Part shown: positions 19,323 to 27,667 of the stretch, in pieces
Numbering within the stretch: position 1 is the first letter of the stretch
How the letters are laid out: the number at the start of each line of letters is the position of its first letter
Program-made: the position numbers and the translations under genes
Notes under the pieces: model-generated
Databases searched by the model: none
The model's input: the letters and a program-made list of their open reading frames with translations, nothing else
What the model was told of the DNA's origin: nothing
NCBI RefSeq assembly: GCF_001006285.1
Contig: NZ_LBBT01000147.1
Span: 1-64,000, forward strand
Length of the DNA: 64,000 bases
From: Paraclostridium benzoelyticum
GTDB lineage: Bacteria; Bacillota; Clostridia; Peptostreptococcales; Peptostreptococcaceae
Reading direction: 5' to 3'

Positions 19323-19459
19323 AAAAAGAGCTGACTAATATATAGAACGCTTAAGATAACTTTGTATGATTTGCTCCATGAAAGCAAAATTCGCTTTCAA
19401 AATGTCGCTAAATCATACAAAGTTATCATCAGCTATATATTATAGTTAGCTCTTTTTTA
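19323..19459. repeat. Palindromic element, copy B
   Basis: Nested palindrome between convergent genes. The outer arms are AAAAAGAGCT...AGCTCTTTTT. The middle arms are GATAACTTTGTATGATTT and its near-exact complement. The core ATTTGCTCCATGAAAGC...GCTTTCAAAATGTCGCTAAAT matches the family. It ends in a T-run and would terminate buk. Confidence 0.85.
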
Positions 19460-19484
19460 TTTTGTAAATAATATAGTGGGGGGA

Positions 19485-19790
19485 CTATTTAGTTACAAAA
19501 GTTTCGCAAGATGCATCTTGCATGTTTATTTGAACAGACTCGGCCTTACAGCATCCGCTATCATTGTGCTTACAGTGATCTGCAGCACAAGAGATAGAAT
19601 GAGTTTTAGCACAAGTACATTCTCCAGAACAGTTGGTAAATGAGCTTGATGCTTTATCTTGGTAAGTTGCACAGTTTGTTTGAGATGTTGTTTTTGCTCT
19701 CGAACCTTTTACTTGAATTCCAGATGCATAACAGCCTCCACTGTTGTTATATGCACAACTTGTAGCTGAACAGTTTATAGGATTTGACAT
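19485..19790 (-). CDS. DUF1540 cysteine-rich protein
   Basis: This 101-aa protein has two repeated Cys-rich modules (INCSATSCAYNNSGGCYA and ISCAADHCKHNDSGCCKA), each followed by a C-x-T/F segment. That is the pattern of DUF1540, a small predicted metal-binding domain of clostridia with no known function. The ATG at 19790 follows GGAGGT; an in-frame start further upstream is less likely. About 13 cysteines suggest metal binding. Confidence 0.85.
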   Translation of the reverse strand: MSNPINCSATSCAYNNSGGCYASGIQVKGSRAKTTSQTNCATYQDKASSSFTNCSGECTCAKTHSISCAADHCKHNDSGCCKAESVQINMQDASCETFVTK

Positions 19791-19804
19791 ATAAATACCT
19801 CCAA

Positions 19805-19852
19805 AATAAAATAAATTCATAGTCATTTGACTATGAATTTATTATTTGTTTA
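19805..19852 (-). terminator. Terminator for the minus-strand gene at 19882
   Basis: AATAAATTCATAGTC and GACTATGAATTTATT form a 15-base stem with a 4-base loop between two minus-strand genes. Read on the minus strand it ends in a short T-run. Confidence 0.65.
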
Positions 19853-19881
19853 TTTTAAAAAAATATTAGTAGTATATAAAT

Positions 19882-20310
19882 TTAATTTCTTAAACAGTTT
19901 TCACAAAGTACATTTACATCATCAAAAGTTTCACGCCCGAAGTTGTCATTTATATGGTAAACATTTAAATTGTCGCTACATCCACACTTAGAACATTCAT
20001 AGTCATAATAATCTAAAGCTTTTTCTTTAAATAACTTCCAATGTAGCGAGTTTAAGTAAGATGCATAATCAACTTGGATAGCTGACTCTAAAAATTTTAA
20101 ATATAAAGTATCTAAATCAACATGATTTAAATTAGTATATTCTGGGCTAAAATCATTGCATGAATCTCCATTTAAAGGAGTACTATTTGAAAGCACACAT
20201 TTTATATCATAAGTAAAATCATCATTAGGACCCTCTAAAGAAAGATGATTACAATAGGAACAACATTTTTTCGGTAGTTTTTCCTCTAAAACTTTTATCT
20301 TTGTATTCAT
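19882..20310 (-). CDS. Putative zinc-binding, HNH-like small protein
   Basis: I do not recognise this 142-aa protein as a named family. The N-terminal half has CCSYCNHL plus two further cysteines. The C-terminal half reads ECSKCGC, then VYHIND, then LCENCLRN, a spacing like the zinc-binding CxxC-H-CxxC core of HNH endonucleases. The usual DH pair is not clear, so nuclease activity is doubtful. A good GGGGGAGG ribosome site precedes the start. Confidence 0.65.
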   Translation of the reverse strand: MNTKIKVLEEKLPKKCCSYCNHLSLEGPNDDFTYDIKCVLSNSTPLNGDSCNDFSPEYTNLNHVDLDTLYLKFLESAIQVDYASYLNSLHWKLFKEKALDYYDYECSKCGCSDNLNVYHINDNFGRETFDDVNVLCENCLRN

Positions 20311-20465
20311 AAATTAATCCTCCCCCAAATGGTTATTTGTACAAGTATATTAAAAAAAGTAAGCCATTATGATAAAAATAATATGACAAAAACTTTATTT
20401 CAAAGGATTCTTAAATATTAAACCGAAATAGTTAATATTAAAAAATTATTTTTTGGAGAATAAAT

Positions 20466-21464
20466 ATGAAAACTATTGAGTTTAATAAATTAAGAAAAAT
20501 TACTAACAACGAAGTTAATAATAGGCTTAATGACAAAAATATAAAAGATATAAGCTCTTATGAATTCAATAAATATATAAAAATAGATGAGATTTTAGAT
20601 TTGAAAATTGTTAAAAAAACACAATTTGAAAGTAGAAAGATAAAGGATATTCAATTTGAAAATATAGAATTTATAGATTGTAGCTTTGAAAATAGTATAT
20701 TCATAAATTGCAAATTTAATAAAGTTAAGTTTATAAATTGTAGCTTTAAAAATTCAATATTAAGATATAATCAATTAAATAATCTTATAGCTGAACATAG
20801 TAACTTTAAAAAAAGTATTTTTATTAACTGTCATATGGATTTTATGACAATCAAGGATTGTGATTTAAAATCATTTAAATTAACTGAGTCTTATATATAT
20901 AACTTAGAATTTGATGATAGTTTAGTGACTAAGTTTAATGAAGATACATTCTTTGACGAATTAAATAATGAAAGTTATGAAAGTTGCTATAAATTTTATA
21001 GAACTATAGCTTATAAATTTCAAGAAAATAATTTGTTAGCTAAATATGGTGAATACTTATATATTTATAAAACTACAGAACGAAAAACTTTAAAGGGAAT
21101 AAAAAGGTTTAAATCAGATGCACTTTGGTTAATTTGTGGATATGGAGAAAGGCCAACTTATGCACTTATAACGTCTTTAGAACTTATATTTTTATTTACT
21201 ATACTATATCTAATCTTTGGGCTTAAAATAGGAAGTGAAATTATATCTTATAAAGAACTTTTTTTTACAGAGAAATCAGCAAATGTTATGGTAGATGATT
21301 TTGTGAGAGCATTTCATTTTAGCATAGTTACATTTACAACGGTTGGTTATGGAGATATAACTCCATTTGGATATAGCATATTTTTATCAGGAATAGAAAT
21401 GTTTTTAGGGGTAACAATGGTTGGTATTTGGACAGCAACGCTTGCAAGAAAAATAAATAGATAA
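20466..21464 (+). CDS. Pentapeptide-repeat potassium channel
   Basis: This 332-aa protein joins a pentapeptide-repeat region (about residues 62-150, many F/C-x-N-x-x units such as FENSIFINCKF) to a two-helix ion channel. Helix 1 is about 232-253 and helix 2 about 303-325. Between them is the K+ selectivity filter TVGYGD at 292-297. The pentapeptide part should form a right-handed beta-helix in the cytoplasm, perhaps a gating or docking domain. The ligand is unknown. A GGAG site lies just before the ATG. It is monocistronic. Confidence 0.85.
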   Translation: MKTIEFNKLRKITNNEVNNRLNDKNIKDISSYEFNKYIKIDEILDLKIVKKTQFESRKIKDIQFENIEFIDCSFENSIFINCKFNKVKFINCSFKNSILRYNQLNNLIAEHSNFKKSIFINCHMDFMTIKDCDLKSFKLTESYIYNLEFDDSLVTKFNEDTFFDELNNESYESCYKFYRTIAYKFQENNLLAKYGEYLYIYKTTERKTLKGIKRFKSDALWLICGYGERPTYALITSLELIFLFTILYLIFGLKIGSEIISYKELFFTEKSANVMVDDFVRAFHFSIVTFTTVGYGDITPFGYSIFLSGIEMFLGVTMVGIWTATLARKINR

Positions 21465-21470
21465 AAATTC

Positions 21471-21522
21471 AAATAGGATATATCTATACTATAACGTTGT
21501 TATATAGATATATTCTATTTTA
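21471..21522 (+). terminator. Terminator after the channel gene
   Basis: AATAGGATATATCTATA pairs with TATAGATATATTCTATT, leaving a ~13-base loop and ending in T4. It separates the channel gene from the selenoprotein operon. Confidence 0.75.
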
Positions 21523-21548
21523 CAATGTCTGAAAATTCTATGTATAAT
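21520..21548 (+). promoter_or_regulatory. Candidate promoter of the sao operon
   Basis: TTACAA (21520-21525), a 17-base spacer and a perfect TATAAT (21543-21548) lie 65 bases upstream of saoT. No operator palindrome is evident. Confidence 0.55.
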
Positions 21549-21613
21549 AAAAAGAGCTTGAGTGTAAAAAAATGTAAATTAAAGGGGAAAAAGGAAAAAA
21601 TAAAGGAGGAGAA

Positions 21614-21868
21614 ATGGCAAAAGTTTTAGTAGAGTTTATAAATACATGACCTACATGCGATGAGCATGGAATGCTAATAAAAAGGTTAGGAGAAGTTTAC
21701 AAAGAAAAGCTAGATATAAAATTATATCAAGCAGGAAAAGATTTTACTTATTTAAAAAAATACGGAATTATAACAAAAGGAACTATGATTATAAATCAAA
21801 GAAAAAAATATGATAGACTTTCAAAGGATGTAATAGAAAAAGCAATAATAGAAGCCATAAACAATTAG
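21614..21868 (+). CDS. saoT: Thioredoxin-like selenoprotein SaoT (in-frame TGA = Sec12)
   Basis: Reading through TGA at 21647-21649 gives an 84-aa thioredoxin-fold protein whose active site is U12-P-T-C15, a selenocysteine version of CxxC. Without readthrough the protein would be 11 residues, while the frame stays open and protein-like after TGA. AAAGGAGGA precedes the ATG by 3 bases. A hairpin AGCAT-GGA-ATGCT has its loop 19 bases after the TGA, a good bacterial SECIS. It probably transfers electrons or binds a soft metal for the partners downstream. The Sao name is from memory of database usage. Confidence 0.85.
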
Positions 21869-21879
21869 AGGAGAATTAA

Positions 21880-22959
21880 ATGTATATTTTAGATTTTTTT
21901 AAAGATGTAGTACTAGCGTCTATAAGTATATTAAATGGAGCCTCAGGATGGCTAATAATAAGCTTTATAATAGCAGGTCTACTACACAATCTAATAAGTC
22001 CAGAAAAATTTCAAAAATCTCTTGGAAATAAAAAAATATCATCACTATTCAAAAGTACAGTTTCAGGAATGTTACTTCCTATATGTAGTTGTGGGGTTAT
22101 ACCTATAGGTATAAGCATGTATTACTCTGGCGCTTACCTAGGTCCAGTTTTAGCTTTTATGACATCAACTCCAATTATCAATCCAATAGCAGTAGTATTA
22201 AGTTTAGGATTATTAGGGCCAGATATAACTATTATTTATGTTATATCGGGATTTGTCGTGCCAATAATAGTAGGACTTTTAGGAAACTACTTAGGTAAAA
22301 ATGAACTATGTATAAACCAACAAGAGGATGAAGAAATAGCTATTGAGCTAGAAGAAGAAGAGTTAAGCTTTAAAGAAAAAGTGATAGAAGGATTAAAATG
22401 GTCATTTTCTGAATTAGCACTTACAATTAGCAAATATGTTGTAATAGGTATGTTTGTTGCAGGTTTTATAACAACGGTGTTTCCAAGTAGCATAATTCAA
22501 AAATACTTAGGAAATCCAGGTGTACTGTCTTTGGGTAGTATAGCAGTACTTGCATGTATTATGTATGTTTGTGCAGTTGGACATATACCATTTATTGCGG
22601 CACTAGTAGCAAGTGGTGCATCACCAGGAATCGCTATAACATTTTTAATAGCTGGAGCTGCTACTAATTTACCAGAACTTATAAGTATGTATAAAGTAAT
22701 AGGAAAGAGAACTGTAGCTATATATTCTATAACACTCACAACGTGCTCATTAGTTATTGGGTATATAACAAACTTGCTTTTAATTGGAAAGGCTACAAAT
22801 ATAAATATGAGTTACACTAAGGAATCTATAAGTATAGCTAATACTATAATGTTAAATATACCTGATTCGGCAAAATATATATGCTCATTTATAATATTTA
22901 TATTTTTCATAAAAGCTATAATGCCTAGCTTAAGAAAGGTTGCAAAAAATGAAGCGTAA
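21880..22959 (+). CDS. saoE: ArsP/YraQ-family permease SaoE (efflux)
   Basis: This 359-aa multi-spanning membrane protein (about 8-9 helices) belongs to the DUF318/permease family that includes ArsP, an exporter of trivalent organoarsenicals. The conserved LLPICSCGVIPIG motif holds C69 and C71, the likely soft-metal ligands. A charged Glu-rich loop near residue 145-165 splits the two halves. It starts 11 bases after saoT and overlaps saoC. Export of a metal(loid) product is inferred from the family. Confidence 0.85.
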   Translation: MYILDFFKDVVLASISILNGASGWLIISFIIAGLLHNLISPEKFQKSLGNKKISSLFKSTVSGMLLPICSCGVIPIGISMYYSGAYLGPVLAFMTSTPIINPIAVVLSLGLLGPDITIIYVISGFVVPIIVGLLGNYLGKNELCINQQEDEEIAIELEEEELSFKEKVIEGLKWSFSELALTISKYVVIGMFVAGFITTVFPSSIIQKYLGNPGVLSLGSIAVLACIMYVCAVGHIPFIAALVASGASPGIAITFLIAGAATNLPELISMYKVIGKRTVAIYSITLTTCSLVIGYITNLLLIGKATNINMSYTKESISIANTIMLNIPDSAKYICSFIIFIFFIKAIMPSLRKVAKNEA

Positions 22960-23413
22960 AAAACTTTTAATAATACTTTCTATAATAGTAGTTTTAATTG
23001 GAATTTCAGTATACAGCAAAGAAAAAAATAAGCAAGAAAGTAACCTACCAGATGTAAATGAAGAGTATTTAAGTTATTTTAAAGAAAATGTAAAATATGA
23101 AAAAATACTTACGTACGCACAACACGATATAAATAACGATAAAGTAGATGATTTATTAGTGGTTTACAAAAAAGGCAATAATCACAATGAAATGGTTGGA
23201 ATTATAAGTGGCGATGAAAACGTTTATATAACAGAACCTATAAGAGCACCTATAGATGATATTTTAATAGAATTTAAAAATATAGATGATAAAGATGAAA
23301 TGGAACTTATATTATCTGGATCTAAAAATGGGAATGTAGGATATGCAATATATAGGTTAGAAAATAAAAAATTAATAGATTTATTCGGTGAAGGCATGAA
23401 TGCATGTTGCTAA
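22949..23413 (+). CDS. saoC: Membrane-anchored protein ending in Cys-Cys (SaoC)
   Basis: This 154-aa protein has an N-terminal membrane anchor (about residues 5-21) and an extracellular domain. It contains the Ca-binding-like segment DINNDKVDDLLVVY and ends GMNACC at the very C-terminus. A terminal vicinal Cys pair is a good soft-metal hook. This matches the 'Cys-Cys-COOH (seleno)protein' I recall from this gene set. The start ATG overlaps the end of saoE, with AAAGG upstream; an in-frame TTG 9 bases earlier is less likely. The enzymatic role is unknown. Confidence 0.75.
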   Translation: MKRKKLLIILSIIVVLIGISVYSKEKNKQESNLPDVNEEYLSYFKENVKYEKILTYAQHDINNDKVDDLLVVYKKGNNHNEMVGIISGDENVYITEPIRAPIDDILIEFKNIDDKDEMELILSGSKNGNVGYAIYRLENKKLIDLFGEGMNACC

Positions 23414-23442
23414 TATAAATTCAACAAAGGGGAGAATTAAAA

Positions 23443-24555
23443 ATGAAAATTTCAAACAAGGTAAAGTCATTAGTACTAATAGGTGCAATAAGTACTACTG
23501 TTTTAACAGGATGTAGTAGTAAGGAAAGTAAACAAGAAACTTCAACAAAAGGTAGTTCAGATTATGCAATTAAATTAGGTTATTATAATTGTGACCACAT
23601 GACGGCTGCTCCAGTTGCTGTGGATGCTGGGATTTATAAGGATTTAGGTCTTAACGTTCAAGCTGTAGGTAACGGAAAAGTACCAGAAGCTATGGCAGCT
23701 GGACAAATGGATGCAGGGTATATTGGTACTAAAGGATTAGTTGGAGCTATACCAAAAGGATCACCAATAGTTGTAGCTGCAAATAACCATAGAGGTGGAT
23801 CTGAATACTTAGTAGTTGCAAATGATATAAAGGACCCTAAAGAACTAATAGGACAAAAAATAGCGTCAGATCCAGATGGTGATTTACTATGGACTACAGA
23901 TTATGGGCCAGAAACAGGTCTTCCAGTAGACTCATCTAAATATCAAGTTGTAAATATAGACTCTAGTAAAGATGCATACTTAGCATTAAAAACAGGTCAA
24001 ATAAAAGCATTCAGTACATGTGATCCATGGGGATCTGTAGCGGAAAAAGAAGGTGTTGGAAAGATAATTTCATCAACTCAATATAAGGAGAAAAATACAG
24101 GAAAAGAATATAACTGTTGTTCATTCTCATTAAATACAAACTTTATAAAAGAACATCCAGACTTAGCTGAAAAAATGGTTTTAGCACATACAAAAGCTAT
24201 AGAGTATATATATACAAACCCAGTTAAAGCAGCAAAAATATTTGCTAAAAACTATAGTGTAGATGAAGAAGTAGCATTAATGACTATATATAAAAAGACT
24301 GTAGGAGAAGGAAGAACTCTTACATGGAAAATAACTGGAGATGAATATAAAAATAATTTAGATATGTATAAAGATAATAAGGCATTAGATGAAATACCTG
24401 ATTATGATAAAGTTGTAAATGATAAGCTTTTAAAATCTTGTGGAGCAGATGATTTTGATAAATTTATAAAAGAAAAAGTAGATCCAGTATTCCCTAAAGG
24501 TATGAGCTATGAAGATTGGAAAGCAAAGGCAATGGAGATAGATGGACAAAACTAA
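23443..24555 (+). CDS. saoX: ABC transporter substrate-binding lipoprotein (NMT1/SsuA-like)
   Basis: This 370-aa protein begins with a lipoprotein signal (TTVLTGC, lipidated Cys at about 24). It is followed by an NMT1/THI5/SsuA-like periplasmic-binding fold. Cysteines sit where the ligand is expected: YNCDHMTAAPVA near the start, FSTCDPWG in the middle and YNCCSFS later. These would suit a thiophilic metal or organometal rather than the usual sulfonate. It should deliver substrate to SaoP and SaoA. The symbol is from memory and less certain than the others. Confidence 0.8.
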   Translation: MKISNKVKSLVLIGAISTTVLTGCSSKESKQETSTKGSSDYAIKLGYYNCDHMTAAPVAVDAGIYKDLGLNVQAVGNGKVPEAMAAGQMDAGYIGTKGLVGAIPKGSPIVVAANNHRGGSEYLVVANDIKDPKELIGQKIASDPDGDLLWTTDYGPETGLPVDSSKYQVVNIDSSKDAYLALKTGQIKAFSTCDPWGSVAEKEGVGKIISSTQYKEKNTGKEYNCCSFSLNTNFIKEHPDLAEKMVLAHTKAIEYIYTNPVKAAKIFAKNYSVDEEVALMTIYKKTVGEGRTLTWKITGDEYKNNLDMYKDNKALDEIPDYDKVVNDKLLKSCGADDFDKFIKEKVDPVFPKGMSYEDWKAKAMEIDGQN

Positions 24556-25336
24556 AAATATAATTTTAGGTTTAATTATTATAATAGGAAGCTTAGGAAT
24601 ATTATTTTTTAATCCTAAGACTGAAAAAATAGATGGAAATATAAGAATAGGGGTATCAGATGATACCTCTGGTTTTATCATTGATTATATGATAAACAAA
24701 GATTATTTTACAGATATTGAAATTGAAAATTTAATAGAGACATATTCTATAAATGATTGTTGAGCAAGTACCATGCAGTGGGCTCTGAGTTCAGAGCAAA
24801 TAGATATGGCTATAATTTGCAAAGAAGCAGCGAAAAAATTTGTAGAGTATGATGAAAATTTTGAAATTGTAGATACTGTAGTTCAAAACTCTGATATATT
24901 TTTAGTTAAAAATGAAAATATAAAAAAAGTAGGAGTCACACAAAATAGGAATTATCAAATTGATTTAGTAAAAGAGTATTATGAAAGTGCAAAGGAAGTA
25001 CCTTTTATAAGTGGGGGGCTAGCTTATGCATTAGAAAGCGACAAAGTAGATGCTATAGTAATTGATAGTATAAAAGCACTTAGTTTAAACGGGAAAAAAT
25101 TTTCTACAGCAATAAATAAGGATTATGATACATATGTAATGGTTGTAAATAAATCATTTAAACAAAATAAATTATATGATCAATTTATAAAACTATACAA
25201 TCAAAGTGTAAAAGAATTAAATGATGAAAACTTGTTTAAAAAAGAACTAGAAAAATATACAGATACAGAGATATCAAAAGAAGTTTGGGGTGAGTTTAAA
25301 AAGTGGAAGTTAAAGTTTCTGCAAATACAGAAATAA
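24542..25336 (+). CDS. saoB: ABC transporter substrate-binding selenoprotein SaoB (Sec74)
   Basis: The frame overlaps the end of saoX by 14 bases and is interrupted by TGA at 24761-24763. Readthrough gives 264 aa with an N-terminal membrane segment. The key site is D-C-U74-A-S-T, a vicinal Cys-Sec pair, followed by a binding-protein sequence (QWALSSEQIDMAIIC). A perfect 6-bp hairpin GCTCTG-AGTT-CAGAGC starts 18 bases after the TGA and is the candidate SECIS. It lacks a lipobox and seems held by its N-terminal helix. Probably the second binding component of the importer. Confidence 0.82.
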
Positions 25337-26109
25337 ATAAAAAAAGAGGATTAAATAAAAAGTTTTTAGATGCATTTTATAAAATATTATTATTTATAGT
25401 GATAATAGGAATATGGCAAATAAGTGCGCAAAGGATAGGGAGCTCACTTTTACTTCCTATGCCAATGGATGTGTTTCATGGATTTATAACATGTATAACA
25501 GACCCTGAAATTGTAAAAAACGTATTAATTACTATGCAAAGAGTATTAAAGGGATTTATGTATGCTATGGGATTTGGACTTCCTCTAGGACTTATTATGG
25601 GGTTCTCATCAACATTTGAGAAGGTATTTTCTCCAGTCGTAGATTCAGCAAGACAAGTACCTATAATGGCTTGGGTTCCATTAACTATAGTATGGTTTGG
25701 TATAGGAGATGGGCCAACGATATTCTTAATAGCTTTTGCAGGAGTATTCCCTATAATCCTTAATACAATTCAAGGAGTTAGATCTATATCAAAAGATTAT
25801 TACAATGCAGCAAAAAGCATGGGGGCATCTCCATTTGTAATATTTACTAATGTAATGCTACCAGCAGCTCTTCCGGATATTTTAACTGGAGCAAGACTTG
25901 CAATAAGTACTGGTTGGATGTCTGTAATCTGAGCCGAGTTTATAGCAACGAGTGCCGGTCTCGGTTACTCTATGGTACAAGCTCAAACAATGATGAATAC
26001 TGAGCTTTTAATTGGACTTATGATATTTGCAGCATTAATAGGATTTATAATAGATAGAATATTAAAATTTATAAACAAGAGCCTTTGCAAATGGAGGTTT
26101 GATAATTAA
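25303..26109 (+). CDS. saoP: ABC transporter permease selenoprotein SaoP (Sec210)
   Basis: This SsuC/TauC-like inner-membrane permease has about 6 helices. It starts at a GTG inside the end of saoB. The cytoplasmic coupling loop NAAKSMGASPFVIF is present. TGA at 25930-25932 encodes U210 in GWMSVI-U-AEF, and the frame then runs on through two further helices to a stop that overlaps the saoA start by one base. Termination at the TGA would remove the last ~58 residues. GCCGAG...CTCGGT with an inner GCA/TGC hairpin is the candidate SECIS. Sec would lie in a membrane helix on the path of the substrate. Confidence 0.82.
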
Positions 26110-26861
26110 TGAAACTAAAAATAGACAATATAAGTAAAACCTTTATAAATAATAAAGTAGAACATAAAGTATTAGAGGATATAAACCTAGACATAAAAGA
26201 AGGGGAATTTGTATCATTACTAGGTCCATCTGGTTGTGGTAAAACTACATTATTAACTATAATAGGAGGTTTTCAAACGTGTGAAAACGGTCAAGTTTTA
26301 CTAGATAATAGAGTAGTAGATAAACCAGGTATAGATAGAGCATTTGTATTTCAAAATTATGCATTATTTCCGTGGAAAACAGTAAAAGGAAATGTTGAAT
26401 TTCCAATGAAGCAACAAAAAATGTCTAAAAAAGAAAGAGAACAGAGATTAGAAGAACTATTATCAATATCAGATTTAAAGGGAAAAGAAAAGATGTATCC
26501 ACATCAGCTATCAGGGGGAATGAAGCAAAGGGTCGCTGTTATAAGAGCACTGGCATGTAACCCAGAAGTTCTTTTAATGGATGAGCCTTTAGGAGCGGTT
26601 GATTTTCAAATGAGACAAAATCTTCAAGAAGAACTAGAAAATATTTGGATGAAAAAAAAGATAACTGCAATAATGGTTACTCATGATGTAGATGAGGCGG
26701 TATATATGAGTGACAGAGTTGTAGTTATGTCTAGAGATAAAGGGTGTATATTAGAAGATTTAAAAATAGATCTAGATAGACCAAGAGAGCGAGAGAGTGA
26801 AGAATATCTAGAATATAAAAATAGATTAACAAAAAAATTATCAGCATGTTATGGAGTATAA
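26109..26861 (+). CDS. saoA: ABC transporter ATP-binding protein SaoA
   Basis: This 250-aa ATPase of the SsuB/TauB type has Walker A GPSGCGKT, Q-loop FVFQNYALFPW, signature LSGGMKQR, Walker B LLMDEPLGAVD and the H-loop VTHDVDEA. Its ATG overlaps the saoP stop (TAATG), so the two are translationally coupled. It energises import by SaoP with SaoX or SaoB. The protein itself has no Sec. Confidence 0.92.
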   Translation: MKLKIDNISKTFINNKVEHKVLEDINLDIKEGEFVSLLGPSGCGKTTLLTIIGGFQTCENGQVLLDNRVVDKPGIDRAFVFQNYALFPWKTVKGNVEFPMKQQKMSKKEREQRLEELLSISDLKGKEKMYPHQLSGGMKQRVAVIRALACNPEVLLMDEPLGAVDFQMRQNLQEELENIWMKKKITAIMVTHDVDEAVYMSDRVVVMSRDKGCILEDLKIDLDRPRERESEEYLEYKNRLTKKLSACYGV

Positions 26862-26868
26862 AATTAAA

Positions 26869-27495
26869 ATGGAAAACAATAAATATAGGGATTTAAACCA
26901 AATACAAAAAAATATTAGAGTATCGATTATGGATATGATAATAGAAAAAGAAAGACCTGTAAGCTTAGAGGAAAGTGTAGTTTTTTTAGAAGATAAACTA
27001 AACTTAAAAAAAGAATATATAAAAGAAACTCTAGAATTGTTTATAGATAAAAACATAATGGTTGTAGATGATGATGGATACATAAATTTTATATATCCAG
27101 TATCAGCTCATCCAACTATGCATAGAGTTAAACTTGCAGATAATAGAGAGTTTAATGCAATGTGTGCAATTGATGCAATGGGATGGAGGTGTACTTTTAA
27201 TCAAGATATAGATATAAATTCTAAATGTTATGTAACTGGAAATGAAATAAATATATCTATAAGAGATGGAAAAGTAACAAGTTCAAACAATCCTGATTTA
27301 AGAGTGCTTCATTTAAATTTGGATAAGCATGAAAATTGGGCATCTAGTTGTTGAAACATTATGAATTTCTTCTGGACGAAGAATGAATTTGATGAATGGG
27401 TAAAAGAAAATGGATTTGAAAATGATGAAGATATATACTGCTTAGATATAAATGAAGCTATGGATGCTTCATATGACATATTTTATGTAGGCTAA
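26869..27495 (+). CDS. saoL: MerB-like organometal lyase selenoprotein SaoL (Sec162)
   Basis: Read through TGA at 27352-27354, this is a 208-aa homologue of alkylmercury lyase MerB. The MerB active-site set Cys96, Asp99, Cys117 and Cys159 maps to C99, D102, C120 and U162, each offset by exactly three residues, in MCAIDA, KCYVTG and SSCUNIMNFF. Sec therefore replaces a catalytic cysteine. A 6-bp hairpin TTCTTC-TGGAC-GAAGAA lies 12 bases after the TGA as SECIS. MerB protonolyses carbon-mercury bonds; the natural substrate here is unknown. The ATG at 26869 has GGAG upstream; an in-frame ATG at 26851 lacks one. Confidence 0.85.
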
Positions 27496-27497
27496 AA

Positions 27498-27528
27498 AAG
27501 AAGCTACCTTAAACAGGTAGCTTCTTTG
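27498..27528 (+). terminator. Terminator of the sao operon
   Basis: AAGAAGCTACCT, a 5-base loop and AGGTAGCTTCTT, directly after the saoL stop. This supports 27495 rather than the TGA as the real end of the gene. Confidence 0.9.
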
Positions 27529-27667
27529 ATTTTTCAAATAAAATTCATTTACTATTTTTAGATTTGTAGTATAATAATTACTTATATAAAAGTGATTTAT
27601 CACGAAATTAAACTTTTAGGTATATATTAAACTTGTGCCTATATTGTGAAAGACAGGTGATGGCGGT

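Noticed and set aside
24542-27495. In-frame TGA codons in three genes read as frameshifts or pseudogenes
   Set aside because: Each TGA sits at a functional cysteine position, the frame continues to a natural stop, SECIS-like hairpins follow, and the same operon holds several such cases. Selenocysteine is the better reading.
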